Positions 28,150-37,122 of a DNA stretch of 64,000 nt are shown here, piece after piece. A model generated the notes under the pieces. That model was not told the DNA's origin and did no database searches. It was given only the letters and a program-made list of their open reading frames with translations. Origin of the DNA: an uncultured Myxococcales bacterium (lineage in GTDB: Bacteria > Myxococcota_A > UBA9042); contig CAIMEY010000061.1 in NCBI GenBank assembly GCA_903840165.1, forward strand, positions 1-64,000, written 5' to 3'. How positions within the stretch are numbered: the stretch's first letter is position 1; each line of letters starts with the position of its first letter. The position numbers and the translations under genes are program-made.

Positions 28150-30552
28150 GTGCGGGCAGGAAAACGCGTGCCGTCAACGGACTGTTCAGCCAAGCCTCCC
28201 TGCAGCGACGGTGCGGTCCAAGCGCCGACGTCGTGGTCCACCTGGGCCTATCGCCTGGCGATCGCGCTGAGTTTGGCGTGGTTTGCAGCAGTTTGCTTGC
28301 GCGGCATCGGCAGCCCCTGGCAATGGGGGCACAACGGCTACAACGGCGCGGCCTTTAGTCAAGCCGCCAGAAATAGCTTGCGCTTCAACCTATTCGGCCA
28401 AGCTTTGTACTACACCGGCCTGGACCGGCCCCCAGCGGACGCGCTTTATACCCATCATCCCATGATGTTGCACGCGCATCTGGTGGTGATGGAAGCGCTG
28501 TTAGGGCCGGCCGAATGGGTGCATCGCCTGGTGCCAGCTTTCTATAGTTTCATGGACTTGGCCCTGCTAGTGATCCTGGCACGGCGTACCTTTGGTCGGC
28601 TTGCATCGCTGCTGACGGCCCTGGTCTACGCCCTGACCCCATTGCCGCTGATCTTCGCCAACATGATCGACCACGAGCAGGGATGCATTGCCTGGACCCT
28701 CTTGATGTTCTTGGCTTTTCAGGCCTGGCAGCGCTCGGGGCGGTGGCCGTGGCTGCTCCTGTGCCTGCTGGCCACGGCGATGGACGCGCAGTGGGACTGG
28801 GCAGCCTATTACTTCATGTTTTTCTTGGCTTTATTTGCCCTGGGCTCCGGGCTTCGCCAAGGTCGACCGTGGCTGCGTTGGCGACCGGCCTGGACCTTTC
28901 TGCTTGTATACACCCTGATCGTTCTCGCCAGTTTCCTTGGTTTCTTTCTATGGATTCAGCGGGTTCGCGGCGGTTTGACCGAGATGGGCAGCGCCTTTGC
29001 CGGCCGCAGTTCCTCGCCCGATTCCTATTTTATCCGTTTGTGGTCGCGGAGTTTGGACCTTCAGGGCCCCTTGGTCATGCTGCTCGGCGGCCTGTGGCTG
29101 CCGTGGCTCGTGTGGCGCGTGCGCAAGGGGCAGGCCCACTTTGGCGATTTCGTCGCCGCGTGCTTTGTGGTCGGTCAGACCATCCACTCGCTGGTGTTCA
29201 AGCAGGCTGGATTCATCCATTGTTACTGGACGTTTTACGCAGTTCCGGCTGTGGCCTTGGGCGGGGGTGCGCTCCTAGCCGCGGCAGCCAAGCAGTTAGC
29301 GGCGACCTGCACCCATTGGCTCAGTCACCGGTCTCGCCTTCAGGTTGGTCTGAGAACTGTGGTTGCGCTGCTGCTGCTTGTGCCCCTGATTGTCGCCCAA
29401 TCTCGCTTTGCTTGGGCACAGTTGCAGTGGGGTGCTGCCACCGGATCGGCCTCTTACGTGGTGCCTTATGACAGCCAGTGGCCCGAATCGCGCTTCTTTG
29501 AGGCGGTTGCCGGTCAGTATCGGCGTGGCGAGGTGCACTACCTGGTGCACAGTTCGCTGCAGACGCGCATCGAACTCGAGTGGTATCTTGATGGACCTAT
29601 TGTGCAAATCGACGATCTGGACGCGGCCAAGGTGCAGGCCTACGCCACCGAACCGGAGCGCCCACCGTCCCCCAAGGCCCCTGTCCCTGAGGCCGTGCAT
29701 CTCCCTGCAGGTGCTACGGTTTTGCTCGTAGACCTGGCCCATGTCGAAGATCGAAGGCATGTCGTCGAACTGGCGGCCGGCCACGCGGCCCAACTGTATG
29801 ACCATCGGTTTGTCGCTGTGGATATCACGTCGCCACCTAAACCATTGGTTTCTTTACGGAGTATCGCGCAACCAAGTTCGCCGGCTTGGCGTTGGTTCGT
29901 TCACAGCCAACAGCCGCCGCTGCAATGGCAGGTGGTGTCGCCGCCGGAACTGCCGATTGTGGCTATCGATCCGCAGGCGCATACCACCGAGCCGGGCCTA
30001 GCGGGCGGCAAGGGCGGCACGGCTTTGCGCTGGACCTGTCCTTTGGGGCAGGTGCTCTCGGGCCTTTCGGGGCGCGTAAATCGCTGGGGAAAATCCCAAG
30101 AACTGGCTGAAATTCAACCTAAATGTCGGTCCTTGCGCCTTGGGCCAGACAACACTATGCGCACGGGTTCCCCAACGGAACTTGGCCCGCGTTATGGGGA
30201 TCAAGACGAGGCCGGCCACTTTGACCTCCGCTGTCCGGACGAACAGTTGCCCGTTGGCCTCTATGGTCATGCCAGTGAGTTTACTGATTCCATTGGTATA
30301 TTGTGCGCACCGCAGGCGGTCGCTGCGCCAGATCGCGGTGGTATTTGGCACGTTGCGCACGCCCCTTTGCAGCGGACTGCGGCCTATGGCGGCAAGGGTA
30401 ATCCAGGCTTTGTCCTTTCCTGTCCAGAGCATACGTTGCTCTGGGGCATCAAAGTTCGGGCCGCGTCGCTGGTTGATGCCCTCGGGCCCGTTTGTGCCCC
30501 GTTGACTGCCGACTTCCTCGCGGGCATTTCTGCAGGCGGATCAAGACGATGA
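28150..30552 (+). CDS. polytopic glycosyltransferase (GT39/ArnT-like) with C-terminal repeated Cys-containing extracytoplasmic modules
   Basis: About 10 hydrophobic helices after WGHNGYNGAAFSQAARNSLRFN; ALYTHHPMMLHAHLVVMEALLGPAEWVHRLVPAFYSF; C-term GGKGGTALRWTCPLGQVLSGLSGRVNRW..., FDLRCPDEQLPVGLYGHASEFTDSIGILCAP, GGKGNPGFVLSCPEHTLLWGIKVRAASLVDALGPVCAP. Confidence 0.74.
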   Translation: MRAGKRVPSTDCSAKPPCSDGAVQAPTSWSTWAYRLAIALSLAWFAAVCLRGIGSPWQWGHNGYNGAAFSQAARNSLRFNLFGQALYYTGLDRPPADALYTHHPMMLHAHLVVMEALLGPAEWVHRLVPAFYSFMDLALLVILARRTFGRLASLLTALVYALTPLPLIFANMIDHEQGCIAWTLLMFLAFQAWQRSGRWPWLLLCLLATAMDAQWDWAAYYFMFFLALFALGSGLRQGRPWLRWRPAWTFLLVYTLIVLASFLGFFLWIQRVRGGLTEMGSAFAGRSSSPDSYFIRLWSRSLDLQGPLVMLLGGLWLPWLVWRVRKGQAHFGDFVAACFVVGQTIHSLVFKQAGFIHCYWTFYAVPAVALGGGALLAAAAKQLAATCTHWLSHRSRLQVGLRTVVALLLLVPLIVAQSRFAWAQLQWGAATGSASYVVPYDSQWPESRFFEAVAGQYRRGEVHYLVHSSLQTRIELEWYLDGPIVQIDDLDAAKVQAYATEPERPPSPKAPVPEAVHLPAGATVLLVDLAHVEDRRHVVELAAGHAAQLYDHRFVAVDITSPPKPLVSLRSIAQPSSPAWRWFVHSQQPPLQWQVVSPPELPIVAIDPQAHTTEPGLAGGKGGTALRWTCPLGQVLSGLSGRVNRWGKSQELAEIQPKCRSLRLGPDNTMRTGSPTELGPRYGDQDEAGHFDLRCPDEQLPVGLYGHASEFTDSIGILCAPQAVAAPDRGGIWHVAHAPLQRTAAYGGKGNPGFVLSCPEHTLLWGIKVRAASLVDALGPVCAPLTADFLAGISAGGSRR

Positions 30553-31292
30553 GCGAGATCGACCTGTCCATCGTCATCCCTGCCTGCAACGAGCAGGCCC
30601 GACTGCCGCCGACGCTGGCCGCGGTGACCGCTTGGCTGGACCTGCAAACCTTGCAAGCTGAAGTAATTGTTGTCGATGACGGCAGCCAGGACCTAACGGC
30701 AGCCGTGGTCCGCCAAGCGCAAAGCGCCGATGGCCGTATCCGACTTGTGCAACTTCAGAAAAATCAAGGAAAAGGGGCGGCATTGCGCGCCGGCGTCCAG
30801 CAAAGCCAGGGCAGGGCGGTGCTGTTCTTCGATGCCGACCTGTCCTACCCCTTGGCGTGCGTGGAAGTTGCCCTCAAAGCCCTTGAAACGGCTGATCTTG
30901 TGATTGGCGCGCGGGACTTGGTGGAGGGTGCCGGTCACAGCACCTACCCATGGATTCGCCGGCTCGCCACTGCAGGATTTCAGGGCGTAGTCGATGTCAG
31001 CCTCGGGCTGGGAATTCGCGATACCCAATGTGGTTTCAAGGCTTTTCGCGGCAACGTCGCTCGGGCCTTGTTTGCCGTGCTGACGGTGAATCGATTTGCC
31101 TTTGATGTTGAGCTCTTGTTTGTCGCCCGCCGCTGGCAGCTGTCCATCGCGCGAATTCCCGTGCGCATGACCCATGTCAGTGGCAGTTCGGTCCGTCTGC
31201 TGCGAGATAGTGCGAGAATGTTGCGTGATATTGCGAGGATCAGGCATCGGACTGCCCGCGGTGGCTATCCCAGCCGGCCCGACCACGTGTGA
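30549..31292 (+). CDS. GT2-family glycosyltransferase (dolichyl-/polyprenyl-phosphate sugar synthase-like)
   Basis: LSIVIPACNEQARLPPTLAAV, VIVVDDGSQDLTAAVVRQ, NQGKGAALRAGVQQSQGRAVLFFDADLSYPL, GIRDTQCGFKAFRG, FAFDVELLFVARR; start ATGA overlaps the upstream stop. Confidence 0.92.
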   Translation: MSEIDLSIVIPACNEQARLPPTLAAVTAWLDLQTLQAEVIVVDDGSQDLTAAVVRQAQSADGRIRLVQLQKNQGKGAALRAGVQQSQGRAVLFFDADLSYPLACVEVALKALETADLVIGARDLVEGAGHSTYPWIRRLATAGFQGVVDVSLGLGIRDTQCGFKAFRGNVARALFAVLTVNRFAFDVELLFVARRWQLSIARIPVRMTHVSGSSVRLLRDSARMLRDIARIRHRTARGGYPSRPDHV

Positions 31293-31373
31293 CGATGTCG
31301 CCATCGCCTTGAACACGCTAGGCGACGCAATTGCTCGGCAAGGCAAGTCAAAGTTCTTCTTATTACGTAGGAA

Positions 31374-33473
31374 TTACTCATCTGCGTCGGGCGTGCCAGT
31401 CGTGTGCCCGGGGGCCGGCTCAACGATAGGCGCGAGCAACCGACCCGACCGACCGCGCAGGGAGGGGCGATGCGGCTCCGGTGCGGACCAGGACGGCAGA
31501 GGCACGTGGGGCCACAGCGGCGTCAATTCAACGCCTAAGACCGCTGCATCCTTGAGTTTGGGCAGACGGCCAGGCATGGCTTCGAGCCAAGGTCCGGCGG
31601 TCGGTTCGCGCAGGTCGACGGCCAATTCGCCAAGACCTCGTTCAGAAAGAGCGTGACTTATCAAATGAATTTCGACGCGTTGCTGGGCGTATCGTTCCGC
31701 GATCTTGGTCCACTGCGCCGGCGTCGGTTGGGGCCAGGGGTCGGGGCTCAGATTGCGGAGAATTCGCCAGCGACCATGGTGGTATATCTCCACTAAATCT
31801 TTAGGCAATTCGTCCTGCCACGGCGGAGGCCCGCTGCCGAGGTCATCGTAGAGCGCGATGTAGTCATAGTAGCGCCCGTGGTCGCGCCAAGTGAACTGTT
31901 CTTGGGCGTCCCATGGCGGGGCTGGAATCGCTGTATCACGATTGATCACAACGGGTTTTGAGCTTGTGTCTGCGAAGGAATAGGGCACGTAGCCTCGGCG
32001 CAGGACCCCATAGTATTCGCCGATGCCGTTGAAGATATGATATCTAAACCATTGACTTTTTCTCTTCGATCGCAGGGTCAGGACTGCCTTTCCCTCGGGG
32101 ATGCGGCCGTAAGCTTGCCGAATGCTGTCGAATTCCGTCTGCGCACCCTGAAAACTGCGCCAGGTGGTTCGCGCCAAGACGATGCTGGCAGCGATCATGC
32201 ATAACATGCCAATCCACATGCGTAATTGCCGCTTGGGCACCGGCTCAAGGGGCCTCAAGGGCAAGGCCACCACAGCCAGAATCGCCAGCAGCTCAATCAT
32301 CCGGAAGTTGACACCGTGCAACCAGATCGGTTTGAGAAGATGCTGTGGAAAAACAAAGTAAAGACCAGATGTTAGACCGAGAAGCCAGCCCGTGTAGGCG
32401 CTGCCGTCGACCTTCCACCGACCCAGCGGCAGGGGATGTAGTGGCTCGTGGGGCCGGGCGTGGCGCTGGGCGATGGAGGCCGCGATCCAAAGGACCAAGC
32501 CAAAGAGCCAAAGCAGGGTAACCAGTTGACCTGGTTGGGATCCGAGCATCGGTGGGGCCTGTTGAGGTCCGACCGTGTCAAAGAGGCGATCGGCAACTTG
32601 GCGCAAATTATCAACGGGTCCAAGGTGTTCCCCGGCATAAACATTGGTTAGCCGCTGCCAAAACGTGCCTTTGTGCGAGACGCTGGCGGCATCGCTGGTC
32701 ACGACACCTTCGGAAAAAACGAAGTATTTCATGAACCAAGGCAGGAGCACGCCAACAGAAGGCAGGCCCAGGAGACCGTCGCGGATGGGCCAAACCAACG
32801 CTTGCCGCCAGCTCTGCCGGGCGCCAAAGACCAGCGCCAGTAGGGGAATCAGCAGTAAGGCTGCGGACCACAAGAGATAGTGCGTCGTCGCCAGGGCACA
32901 CAGCCATGCCACCACTTGCAGGGCGCGCAGCCGGCTCGGCGACCGCAGATAGCGCAGATGCGCCGCCATCAGCCAAAGGAACAGGGGCAGGGACATCAAA
33001 AAATTGAAGAAACCCATGAAGAAATCGGCGTTGAGCAGCCATGGGAGCACGCCCAATACCAACCAACGGCTGTGACCGGCCGCACGCAGCAGTGAAATGC
33101 TCGCCAGTGGAATGGCCAGCAAACAGGCCGTTAAAACAACACGATTGGCCCACTCTACGTCACGCAGATAGGCCAGCCAATCCACCGCGGCGTAGTACGA
33201 AATGTAGGGAACGATAGCGTGGACTTTGTTGTAATGCTTAGCAAAAACCGGAAGATTGAGGCCGTGGAGAATCGTAATCAAGTGCAGGTGCGAGCCAGCG
33301 TCAACCAGAGGCAGCAGGTCCACCATCCAGATCGGGGCAACTAGGCCTGCGCTCAAGAGAATCGTCAACACCATCCACAACCACGGCCATCGGTCGGTCA
33401 CGGCAGAACGGCTAAGGGGCGACGGCGGCATGGTTGTTCGCTGGGCTGAAAACATGCGGGGTTGGACCAGCAC
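31374..33473 (-). CDS. polytopic membrane protein, glycosyltransferase-like (uncharacterised)
   Basis: Multiple TM helices (WMVLTILLSAGLVAPIWMVDLLPLVDAGSHLHLITILHG..., VVLTACLLAIPLASISLLRAAG, WSAALLLIPLLALVFG) and soluble C-terminal domain. Confidence 0.66.
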   Translation of the reverse strand: MLVQPRMFSAQRTTMPPSPLSRSAVTDRWPWLWMVLTILLSAGLVAPIWMVDLLPLVDAGSHLHLITILHGLNLPVFAKHYNKVHAIVPYISYYAAVDWLAYLRDVEWANRVVLTACLLAIPLASISLLRAAGHSRWLVLGVLPWLLNADFFMGFFNFLMSLPLFLWLMAAHLRYLRSPSRLRALQVVAWLCALATTHYLLWSAALLLIPLLALVFGARQSWRQALVWPIRDGLLGLPSVGVLLPWFMKYFVFSEGVVTSDAASVSHKGTFWQRLTNVYAGEHLGPVDNLRQVADRLFDTVGPQQAPPMLGSQPGQLVTLLWLFGLVLWIAASIAQRHARPHEPLHPLPLGRWKVDGSAYTGWLLGLTSGLYFVFPQHLLKPIWLHGVNFRMIELLAILAVVALPLRPLEPVPKRQLRMWIGMLCMIAASIVLARTTWRSFQGAQTEFDSIRQAYGRIPEGKAVLTLRSKRKSQWFRYHIFNGIGEYYGVLRRGYVPYSFADTSSKPVVINRDTAIPAPPWDAQEQFTWRDHGRYYDYIALYDDLGSGPPPWQDELPKDLVEIYHHGRWRILRNLSPDPWPQPTPAQWTKIAERYAQQRVEIHLISHALSERGLGELAVDLREPTAGPWLEAMPGRLPKLKDAAVLGVELTPLWPHVPLPSWSAPEPHRPSLRGRSGRLLAPIVEPAPGHTTGTPDADE

Positions 33474-33789
33474 CCGCTAGTCGACGGGTGCGATGATACG
33501 CAGGCAGTGCCGCTGCGCCAACTTCACGGGCGGCCGATGTCAATCCCAAACCGCGTTCGCCCATGGCCCGAGGGCTTGTTGACGTCGAACAGGCCTGCGC
33601 AACGGCGTCTGTGCCCGTCCGGCTGTCCTTGGCCCTAGCGCCGCACAACAGCTGTTCTTGGTTGTGAAAAATGAGTATATTCAATTGGTTAAATGCTTGT
33701 GGGCGGGCCGCAACGCCTCACTTCCGTTTGCCTACCCGTCCGGCCAAGCGTACCATCACGGCCAGTATTGCTTGCCAAGGAGAATCACG

Positions 33790-34986
33790 ATGCACGCGCC
33801 CAAACTACCTCGTCGCTCGATTTTGGCTCGATCTGCCTCGAGTTTCGCCCTCTTTGGGGGCCTAGTGGCGATCGAGCTGGTCGCTTCGGTTCCGGCCAGT
33901 GCCGCCCCGTTTGCAACGGAAGACCTATTTGTCAGCCACACAATGAAATCTTCAAGCAGCGACAGGCACTTTACCGGTGGCGTCAATGTGCAAGTCGCGC
34001 CGGTCAAAGCCCTGGAGAAGAAATTGGTGACCGACCAAGTCAACAACTTTAAGGCCAGCAATCCGGCCATTGCGCCGGTGGTGGATAGCCTCAAGTACGT
34101 CGATACCAAGCAACTCAAGGCGTTAGCGGACAGTGGTCAAGTCGACCAAGTCAAGGCCCTGATTGTGCAGCAGGCCAAGGACAATGGGCATCCCCTGTCG
34201 ACCCAGCAGCAGGATGCGCTAAAGTTGATAACATCCAGTAATATCAAGACGTTGGCGACGGTTGTCGACATCTACAATCAGCCGCCTCAGTCGGCCCTGA
34301 CCTTTAGCCTAGAACCCTATGCCGAGCTCAATACGAAATGGCTGGCCGTCAAGACCCAGGTCGCCGTCGCCGGATTCCACACGGACAGCGGCAATTCCTT
34401 GGAACTAGGCAATATTGGGCTTAGCCTCAAGACCGGCGATGCCTACGGCCCCAGTGGTGCGGCCTTTGGCTGGAGCCTCGGATGTGACGTGTGGCTACCC
34501 ACGGGGACGGCCAATTCGGACGCCGTCGCGCTCAGTAACATCCTGGCTACTCCCCGGTATGCACACAGCTATTTGAGCGCAGCCCCCTTCGCGGTGATTG
34601 GCGTTGACTTGCCCTTTGTCGACCTCATCTTGCGCGGGCAGTTTGTCAACATGACGCCGGTGCGCGACAAAGAAGGTGACATCTTGACGGCCGCGCCGGC
34701 GCAGATGCAGTACAGCCAGATCGGCGGTGCGGTCATCTTGGACGCTGGATTCGTTGGTATTTCTGCGGAGATAGATGGTCTGCAGGACATCAAAAACGCC
34801 CCGAACATGAATAACGTTTGGCTCGGCACGCTGGGGATTCGCGGTTACTTCGCGGTCGTCCAGGCCGGCATCGGCGTGCAAGTTCCCTTGGTCAAGGCGA
34901 CTCAGGCTGCGCACACCTTTGGCCCTGTGAGTACAGGGGAAATTGCCTCGTTCAATGTGCTGGGCAACTTACTGTTCAAGCTGTAG
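33790..34986 (+). CDS. putative outer-membrane beta-barrel protein
   Basis: Signal sequence MHAPKLPRRSILARSASSFALFGGLVAIELVASVPASAA; alternating-residue strands and C-terminal ...GEIASFNVLGNLLFKL ending in an aromatic/aliphatic strand. Confidence 0.56.
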   Translation: MHAPKLPRRSILARSASSFALFGGLVAIELVASVPASAAPFATEDLFVSHTMKSSSSDRHFTGGVNVQVAPVKALEKKLVTDQVNNFKASNPAIAPVVDSLKYVDTKQLKALADSGQVDQVKALIVQQAKDNGHPLSTQQQDALKLITSSNIKTLATVVDIYNQPPQSALTFSLEPYAELNTKWLAVKTQVAVAGFHTDSGNSLELGNIGLSLKTGDAYGPSGAAFGWSLGCDVWLPTGTANSDAVALSNILATPRYAHSYLSAAPFAVIGVDLPFVDLILRGQFVNMTPVRDKEGDILTAAPAQMQYSQIGGAVILDAGFVGISAEIDGLQDIKNAPNMNNVWLGTLGIRGYFAVVQAGIGVQVPLVKATQAAHTFGPVSTGEIASFNVLGNLLFKL

Positions 34987-35133
34987 CTCGGCCCCCAAGG
35001 CGGTCCGTAGGTGTCTGACGTGGGACCTATGGTGGCGCCGCGGTGCCGCACCGGGGACCTTCATTGGCCGCTCCACAAGGCTGCGCTCGCTTGGCAACAG
35101 TCGTGATCGTCTTATCTTACAAGGACATCTTGC

Positions 35134-36459
35134 GTGATGAAACCGACCTATGCCCGAGCCGTCGTTGCCGATGAGGCCGGCCGCATTTTCGATCACCCGG
35201 AACTGGCGATGCTCGGCTGGGACGGCCAATCGTGGCGGCAGCCTCTGCCCGAAGAACTGATTCAGTTGCCCAAGGGCTCTGATCTTTTTGTGCTTCCAGG
35301 GCGAATCCCCTACGCGCTTGACGTCGACCGCGACGAACCGGTGCCCGTGCAGGGAGATGCGGAGACGGGCCAACTGCAGGCGGTTTCAGCATTTGTGGCT
35401 CCAGCCTACGCACGATTGCTGCATCCCGTTTACGAAACCCTGCCCGGCGCTCCTGATCTGACGTTGTATGCCTATACGGCGGTAGGTTGGCTAAACGGTC
35501 GCTTTGTGGTTCCAGCCGTACGCGTCGACGCTGACCAGCGCCAAGATCCCTATCGCTTCGACCTACCCAGCGTCGAACGAGGCGTTCGCGAACTCCGCGC
35601 CCAATTCCCGAAGAATGCGTCGATTCAGCATGTGGAGCACTGTGCGCTGGTCTACCATTGTCGGGCTGCGCAGAACTTCTTCTTAGGGCGTTGGGAAGCC
35701 CCCCTGCCGGCTGCGGCTGTGTGCAATGCGGCCTGCATCGGGTGCATCAGCGATCAGACGGGGTCGGCCGTTGAGGCGAACCACGAACGCATGAAAATCC
35801 CTGCGACTGCAGCTGATTTGGTGGAACTGGCCTGCCTGCACCTGCAGCGGGTGCCCAATGGTGTCGTGAGCTTCGGCCAGGGCTGCGAGGGCGAACCCTT
35901 GATGCAGCCGCAAGTGCTGGAGCAGACCATCCGCGGCATCCGCGCCCGCACCGACAAGGGCGTGATTAACCTCAACAGCAATGCTTCCTTGCCGCGCATT
36001 GTCGCCCGCCTAGCCGATGCCGGCCTGGACTCCATTCGCATTAGTCTGAACTCCGCCCGTCCGGCGGTGTATCGGGCCTACTACCGGCCAAAGGGTTATG
36101 ATTTTCACCATGTCGTCCAGTCGGGCCACGAGATGAAGCAGCGCGGTAGGTACGTGAGTCTGAACTACTTCGTCTTCCCGGGTGTCTCCGACTCGCCGGA
36201 GGAATTCGAGGCCCTTTCGGCCCTCATCAGCGATATCGGCGTCGACCTGATTCAACTCCGCAATCTCAATATCGATCCGGAGCTGTATCTTCGTATTCTT
36301 CCAGAGGATTCGGTTGGCGAGCCCATCGGGATTCTGGCGATGATTCGTCAGTTGCGGGCGCGTTTTCCCAAGCTGCGCTTTGGCTACTTCAATCCATCCA
36401 GGTCCAAGATGGGGCGGTCGGGGCCAACTCCAGGGCAGCGCCTGGCCCTAACACCGTAA
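35134..36459 (+). CDS. radical SAM protein with about 190-aa N-terminal extension
   Basis: AAVCNAACIGCISDQTG (CxxxCxxC) then FGQGCEGEPLMQPQVLEQTI, INLNSNASLPRIVARLADAGLDSIRISLNSARPAVYRAYYRP, typical radical SAM TIM-barrel elements. Confidence 0.82.
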   Translation: MMKPTYARAVVADEAGRIFDHPELAMLGWDGQSWRQPLPEELIQLPKGSDLFVLPGRIPYALDVDRDEPVPVQGDAETGQLQAVSAFVAPAYARLLHPVYETLPGAPDLTLYAYTAVGWLNGRFVVPAVRVDADQRQDPYRFDLPSVERGVRELRAQFPKNASIQHVEHCALVYHCRAAQNFFLGRWEAPLPAAAVCNAACIGCISDQTGSAVEANHERMKIPATAADLVELACLHLQRVPNGVVSFGQGCEGEPLMQPQVLEQTIRGIRARTDKGVINLNSNASLPRIVARLADAGLDSIRISLNSARPAVYRAYYRPKGYDFHHVVQSGHEMKQRGRYVSLNYFVFPGVSDSPEEFEALSALISDIGVDLIQLRNLNIDPELYLRILPEDSVGEPIGILAMIRQLRARFPKLRFGYFNPSRSKMGRSGPTPGQRLALTP

Positions 36460-36585
36460 TCATAATGCATAAATAGGTTTCGTCGCCCGTCCGGCGGTGG
36501 CGTGTCTTGCTGCCGGTGGCCCCAGGGTCCTGCGCTCGGTTTGACGGCGCGCAGCCATCTCCCCTTGCGCAGGATCCTGAGGGAT

Positions 36586-36638
36586 TACGGGCACTCGAAC
36601 CCGCATGGAACTTTGGGTTTGAGGTACTAGTCGGAGGG
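36586..36638. repeat. solitary copy of the CTAGTAC...CGGGTT hairpin end found at 11035-11067
   Basis: AACCCGCATGGAACTTTGGGTTTGAGGTA (36598-36626) + CTAG (36627-36630); 26/29 identity to the left end at 11039-11067 by hand alignment. Confidence 0.6.
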
Positions 36639-36639
36639 C

Positions 36640-37053
36640 CTAGAAGGGCACCGCTTCACCGATGTTGCCGTGGAACGCTTCCTGGGCCATCGGCTGGGGC
36701 GCGTTGGGGGTACCCGCCGTTGCGACACGGCTCAGGAAAGTCACGTTCTTGGCGCGAATTTCCCGGTCATGGTGGTCGCGACCGTCCTTGTCCTTCCAGC
36801 TGTTGTTGTGCAAGTAGCCGTCCACATAGACAAGGCTGCCCTTGTCGAGGTGGTCGGCACAGCGGTCGGCTTGTTTGCCAAAGACCGCAACCGTGTGCCA
36901 TTCGGTCGTTTTTTCAAACTGACCCTCGCCACGCGCGACACTGTAGGACGTGGCGACGCGCAACTTGGCCAAGCTATCGCCAGTAGGCAACTTCTTGATT
37001 TCAGGCTTACTTCCGAGCCGACCGATCAGCAGCACTTTGTTCAAATCTGACAT
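36640..37053 (-). CDS. ssb: single-stranded DNA-binding protein
   Basis: MSDLNKVLLIGRLGSKPEIKKLPTGDSLAKLRVATSYSVARGEGQFEKTTEWHTVAVFGKQADRCADHLDKGSLVYVDGYL...; acidic/PF tip GEAVPF. Confidence 0.93.
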   Translation of the reverse strand: MSDLNKVLLIGRLGSKPEIKKLPTGDSLAKLRVATSYSVARGEGQFEKTTEWHTVAVFGKQADRCADHLDKGSLVYVDGYLHNNSWKDKDGRDHHDREIRAKNVTFLSRVATAGTPNAPQPMAQEAFHGNIGEAVPF

Positions 37054-37122
37054 GACTTCCTCCTTGCCCTGGACACGAACTCCAGCCATGGCTGGACAGT
37101 TTTGACGCAGTTCTCGCTGGAA

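Noticed and set aside
36560-36640. tRNA-like T-arm (GGGTTCGAGTGCCCG on the minus strand)
   Set aside because: No acceptor, D-arm or anticodon arm can be built around it; the segment belongs to the intergenic hairpin repeat.
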